The position numbers were made by a program, and so were the translations under genes. The notes beneath the pieces were generated by a model that had not been told where the DNA came from, searched no databases, and was given only the letters and a program-made list of their open reading frames with translations. From a virus: 41,204 nt of DNA. Position 1 is the stretch's first letter. Each line of letters starts with the position of its first letter. Of this stretch, positions 38,206 to 41,204 are shown piece by piece. The stretch covers positions 1-41,204 of the IMG/VR virus record IMGVR_UViG_3300014497_000279, one strand, 5' to 3'.

Positions 38206-38820
38206 ATGAGCATCCTCAACGTCATCCTCAGCCCCGACAAGCTACTAGTGGCTGTTGACACCTTGGCCGTCGACGCCATGACCGCGGAGCATTCCTCGGC
38301 CGCAAAGCTGCTGCTGATCCCTCAGTACAACCTGGTCATGGCCACCCGAGGGTCGGCCCAGTTCTTCCTTCGGCTGTACGAGCTAAGCCTGCAGGCGAGC
38401 TTCCGGGCGGACTTCAGCATGGAGCAGCTCATGGCCGAGCTGGGGCTGGTGATCGAGCAGCTGTGGCCCAACTACGAGGCGGCCGCTGACCGAGCCGGCA
38501 TTCCCCGGGACCAGCTTCACACCGAGATCGTCCTGGGTGGGTGGTCGCCCAAGAACGGCCGGATGATGGCCACTGCCTATGGCAAGAGCGCCAATGGAGA
38601 GCCGGTGACCGTCCAGCCACTCGATGGGGGCTTGGCCTCACCTGGCGACCCATTGCGAAGGAGGCCGACCAGCTTTGAGATGGCGGCTGTGCTGGAGGCG
38701 GGACGTCTCCAAGCCGAATACCTCAACCAAGCTGCGGGCCGCCTAGTCGCTGGCGGCCGGCTTCTCGCCGCACTGATACAGCGCGAACGCACCCAGCTGC
38801 AGGACTTAGGAAACTTGTAG
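38206..38820 (+). CDS. Putative Ntn-hydrolase-fold protein, 204 residues
   Basis: MSILNVILSPDKLLVAVDTL at the start, followed by KLLLIPQYNLVMATRGSAQF, resembles the two-strand opening of proteasome/HslV-like proteins (the pattern of a D-T-L or D-T turn after a short strand, then a G-S turn). The rest (LSLQASFRADFSMEQLMAEL and GWSPKNGRMMATAYGKS) fits the same fold weakly. A catalytic N-terminal Thr/Ser is not obvious. Start 38206 is preferred to an upstream GTG at 38179. It could be a phage-encoded peptidase relative; the assignment is tentative. Confidence 0.5.
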   Translation: MSILNVILSPDKLLVAVDTLAVDAMTAEHSSAAKLLLIPQYNLVMATRGSAQFFLRLYELSLQASFRADFSMEQLMAELGLVIEQLWPNYEAAADRAGIPRDQLHTEIVLGGWSPKNGRMMATAYGKSANGEPVTVQPLDGGLASPGDPLRRRPTSFEMAAVLEAGRLQAEYLNQAAGRLVAGGRLLAALIQRERTQLQDLGNL

Positions 38821-38839
38821 AGGTGGTGTCTCGGCACCG

Positions 38840-38930
38840 CGGTAATACTCTGCAGAGACGGCAGGTCGCTCACCAGCTGCGGGAAGCACAAGCCGTCGTA
38901 AACTCTCAGCCAAACGAGTCTTCCGCACAT
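38840..38930 (-). pseudogene. Degraded N-terminus of a YedK/SRAP gene
   Basis: The minus-strand frame begins MCGRLVWLRVYDGLCFPQLV and continues SDLPSLQSITAVP. It aligns with MCGRFVQTPIRDAASLGFPQ at the start of the intact SRAP gene, including FPQLVxDL. After about 30 codons the similarity ends. It appears to be the relic of a second copy, about 2.4 kb from the intact gene. Confidence 0.65.
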
Positions 38931-38982
38931 CGTCTGGCGCATCAACAGTGGAAAGCTGAAATGCGCGATGGCCTCTTCTAAG

Positions 38983-39468
38983 CTAGTCGCTCGGCTTAGG
39001 GGTGTTTTGCCCATCGGACATCGACGGCCGCTGACTCAGCAAAGCAGAGTCGGTGATGCGCTGCAAACGAAGCCAGTTGGAAAAACCCCAAAATGAAAAG
39101 ACAAGGCCGAAGGATGCAAGGGCGAAACCGAAAATTAGGTAAAACTTCGCCTGCTCAAGAAGTATGTCGATCCTCTTGCCTTTATGGGTCAGGATAGCAG
39201 CCTGCTCCAGTCCGGCATCCCGAGCGCTTTCATATCGCTCAATCTGCACTGCAGTCCGATCTTGGTTATCTGCTAATCGTTTGGCTAGTCTCTCGAACGC
39301 TTCGGCCCGCTGAGTCGCGGCTTGAACATCCGTCCCGACCTCATTTTGATACAGCTGAATCTCAAATACTTTGCTCGATGGATACCCGAGTCCGAATACC
39401 ACCAAGAGCAGGCCTGAGAGTGCGGAGAACTTGTAAAGATTGTCGGTGGGTAGAGAAGGTATGTCCAT
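38983..39468 (-). CDS. Two-helix membrane protein with coiled coil, 161 residues
   Basis: Hydrophobic helices at about residues 13-35 (SGLLLVVFGLGYPSSKVF) and 108-132 (YLIFGFALASFGLVFSFWGF) flank a charged helical segment (RAEAFERLAKRLADNQ ... IERYESARDAGLEQ) likely to lie in the periplasm as a coiled coil. Both ends face the cytoplasm. It is AT-richer than its neighbours, a sign of separate origin. It is the last gene before the tRNA remnant. Superinfection exclusion or another membrane conversion role is possible. Confidence 0.65.
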   Translation of the reverse strand: MDIPSLPTDNLYKFSALSGLLLVVFGLGYPSSKVFEIQLYQNEVGTDVQAATQRAEAFERLAKRLADNQDRTAVQIERYESARDAGLEQAAILTHKGKRIDILLEQAKFYLIFGFALASFGLVFSFWGFSNWLRLQRITDSALLSQRPSMSDGQNTPKPSD

Positions 39469-39676
39469 CTATCATCCATTCGGTGAGCCTGACCTAGTCG
39501 GCATCTTGAGCATACCCTTTCCGACCTTGTCTCTATAGTGCCGTCAAGATTGGGGCTGAAGGGGCGGATGAAGAGCAGGTGCCGCGCTGTGCACTGGCGG
39601 AGGGAGGCCCATCTTTCGGCACACCGTTGGCACAGCCGGCCGTAAAACCCTTGCGCTAGTTGGACTGATCGCCCCC
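39469..39676. other. Right-end flank of the prophage, no gene seen
   Basis: About 208 bases without a convincing gene, between the membrane-protein gene and the tRNA remnant. This is the expected place of the P'-side arm of attR. I did not find a convincing arm-site repeat. Confidence 0.45.
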
Positions 39677-39721
39677 CTCCTAAGGGGAAGGTCGCCCGTT
39701 CGAATCGGGCCGGGGTCACCA
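39677..39721 (+). tRNA. 3' part of tRNA-Arg(CCT), candidate attR core
   Basis: The segment reads as a tRNA from its anticodon loop on: loop CTCCTAA (39677-39683, anticodon CCT 39679-39681), then GGGG pairing with CCCC at 39673-39676, variable region, T-arm GCCCG-TTCGAAT-CGGGC (39694-39710), acceptor CGGGGTC, A and CCA (39719-39721). The matching 5' acceptor GACCCCG is missing upstream, so this is not a working tRNA. Integration into a tRNA 3' end leaves such a remnant at one end. The intact gene should be at the other end. Confidence 0.75.
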
Positions 39722-40166
39722 CAATCAAACGCTTGGGCCAGTGCATAGGGCGTTGTTGCTCTACATCGACAGATTCCCTTGTGATGTTGGCAAGGGCGCG
39801 TCTTTACGGTCGGGCCACGCGCAGGACACGTCAGACGACGTGGTGGAAAGTCAGATCAGGGCGGCACTGCAATGCCGTCATTCGTACGGTTCAGAGTGTG
39901 AGTTGACCCGCGCATCCGTCCGATACTCGCATTAAATATCGCCCCCCCCAAAAAAAAACGATGAGTGGTCACCCGAAGGGAGCAAGGCCCATGTTGCAGG
40001 CGCGATCGACGTACAGCCTTTGAGTCAGCGGAAGCGGGCAAGGGACGATTGGGCGTTGCGAGCGACGTACGACCGAGTGGAAGGGCGGAGTGCAATTTCA
40101 TGAGGCTGTGATTGCGCGTGTAGCAATCGTGCTATAAGACCTGCCTTCAAATGGCGTGGGCAGGCT
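39722..40166. other. Non-coding flank with C8A9 tract, probable host DNA
   Basis: About 445 bases without a convincing gene. A tract of eight C and nine A occupies 39942-39958. Near the end, GATTGC (40110-40115) and GCAATC (40123-40128) form an inverted repeat just before TATAAG (40133-40138), a plausible promoter for the acyltransferase gene. Confidence 0.55.
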
Positions 40167-41204
40167 GTGAGGAATCTCTACTGGGACGTGTGGAAGGGGC
40201 TCGCGATCGTCGCGGTGGTCGCCATACATGCGTGCGGCAGCGCACTGGCTTTCCCAGATGGGAGCGGTAACCATACGTTTGGCATCGTGCTGAGGCAGTT
40301 CATCAATTTTCCGGTGGCGCTGTTTGTCTTCCTATCGGGCATGTTCGCCCTTCAGGGAACCGCTTCCAGGAATTGGGTGGCCGGCATTCAAAGCAGGGTG
40401 AGGCGCCTGCTGGTCCCGTATCTCGTGTGGGCGGCTGTTTACACCAGTGCGAAGGCGTTCACGGGCAAGCTGGCTGTTGCGGATTTACCAGAAATGCTCG
40501 CAACGGGCACTGTGATTTCCGTCGGCTACTACGTGATCGTGATGCTGCAGATAGCCGTCCTCTCCCCGGTTCTCGAACGCTTGTCGTCAAACGCGCTCAA
40601 GCTGGCAATTCCGGTTTCCATCGTGGCGTCCGTCACGTTCACCTACGGTATCCGAACCATTGGATTTGATGGGGTTTGGTCGCAATTTCCCTACAACGCG
40701 CTGCCATTCTTCCTCTGGCTGCCCTTCTATCTGGCTGGGTTGGCATTTGGCCGGAGCGGACCGGCATTGTCCTCCAGCAACTGGCCGCTTTTGCTTGTGA
40801 TGGGGCTTGTGTCGGCGGCGGCTTCCGTTGCTGAGGCATTCGTGTGGATTCCTGGCGCGGCAGACTTGGCGATATCACAGTTGAAGCTCTCGTCGATGAT
40901 CACGTCCTTGTGCGTGTGCGCTATTGCGATTGCGCTGGCTCGCACGTGGACGCGGGTGAGCGGTTGGCGACGCATGCTGAGCTGGCTGGGGGCACGCAGC
41001 TTCTATTTTTACCTTTCGCACATGCTCGTACTTGGCGTCGTTCAAGCAGGACTGCGTCGAATCCCCGGTATGGAAGCCATGCAGCCTGCATTCGTGAGTG
41101 CAACTGTGATCATCACCATCACGTTATGCGCAGCCGGGGCGATTGGCTTCGAGTTTTTGGTCAAAGGCCGCAGAAATGCTCTGCGCTGGGTGGGGATAGC
41201 TTGA
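40167..41204 (+). CDS. Acyltransferase-3 family membrane protein
   Basis: The 345-residue protein starts at a GTG. It matches the acyltransferase-3 family: WDVWKGLAIVAVVAIHACGS with the conserved His near residue 21, the RVRRLLVPYLVWAAVY segment near 75-90 and about ten predicted membrane helices. It would transfer acetyl or related groups to surface polysaccharides or other substrates. It lies beyond the tRNA remnant, so it is likely a host gene, although O-acetylase conversion genes in phages cannot be ruled out. The gene ends with the window. Confidence 0.85.
   Translation: MRNLYWDVWKGLAIVAVVAIHACGSALAFPDGSGNHTFGIVLRQFINFPVALFVFLSGMFALQGTASRNWVAGIQSRVRRLLVPYLVWAAVYTSAKAFTGKLAVADLPEMLATGTVISVGYYVIVMLQIAVLSPVLERLSSNALKLAIPVSIVASVTFTYGIRTIGFDGVWSQFPYNALPFFLWLPFYLAGLAFGRSGPALSSSNWPLLLVMGLVSAAASVAEAFVWIPGAADLAISQLKLSSMITSLCVCAIAIALARTWTRVSGWRRMLSWLGARSFYFYLSHMLVLGVVQAGLRRIPGMEAMQPAFVSATVIITITLCAAGAIGFEFLVKGRRNALRWVGIA

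Noticed and set aside
39645-39721. A complete functional tRNA at the right end
   Set aside because: The 5' acceptor arm does not pair with CGGGGTC and the D-arm is irregular; only the 3' part is convincing.

Overview
The window is an almost complete lambda/HK97-type siphophage prophage of about 39.7 kb, followed by about 1.5 kb that is probably host DNA. The DNA is GC-rich throughout. That, the tRNA-Arg(CCT) attachment remnant and the general look of the proteins suggest a gammaproteobacterium of the Xanthomonadaceae such as Stenotrophomonas or Xanthomonas. The host is an inference from gene style, not a proven identification.

Left arm (1-4600, mostly minus strand): a tyrosine integrase overlaps an excisionase-like helix-turn-helix gene. 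Next to these is a leftward early operon of very small, tightly overlapping genes, several with paired cysteines typical of zinc-binding proteins. The operon is read from a promoter (pL-like) that sits under two operator palindromes.

Immunity region (4650-5990): a leftward XRE-type repressor and a rightward YdaS/Cro-type regulator are divergent across three 15-bp operators. The two operators at the pL-like promoter have the same consensus. The predicted pL and pR have the same geometry relative to their operators. The repressor promoter (pRM) and pR are predicted to start at, or within a base or two of, the start codons.

Rightward early region (6045-10280): small ribbon-helix-helix-like genes are followed by a lambda O-like initiator with a five-iteron array of about 22-bp period inside its coding sequence. 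A lambda P-like helicase loader, a Ref-like nuclease and a Q-like zinc-binding antiterminator follow. A candidate late promoter and a strong terminator come directly after the Q-like gene, as in lambdoid phages.

Late operon (10446-34834): holin, SAR-type lysozyme and nested Rz/Rz1 spanins come first, then a DUF1064-like gene and an HNH endonuclease. The HK97 packaging and head genes follow (TerS, TerL, portal, S78-type protease, capsid with a delta domain), then connectors, tail tube, tail chaperones joined by a programmed -1 frameshift at GGGAAAC, two putative tail-hub proteins, a lipoprotein moron, a long tape measure and a 1641-residue tail-tip protein with repeated carbohydrate-binding-like modules. 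Hairpins flank the two most highly made structural genes (capsid and tail tube).

Right accessory arm (34800-39680): short genes on both strands, probably lysogenic-conversion cargo. They include a zinc-ribbon protein, a DUF892/YciF-like ferritin-fold protein, a YedK/HMCES abasic-site protein with a second degraded copy of its N-terminus, an Ntn-hydrolase-like protein and a two-helix membrane protein. The arm ends at the 3' part of a tRNA-Arg(CCT), the likely attR. Beyond it lies a non-coding stretch with a C8A9 tract and an acyltransferase-3 membrane protein. The intact tRNA and attL should lie just left of position 1.
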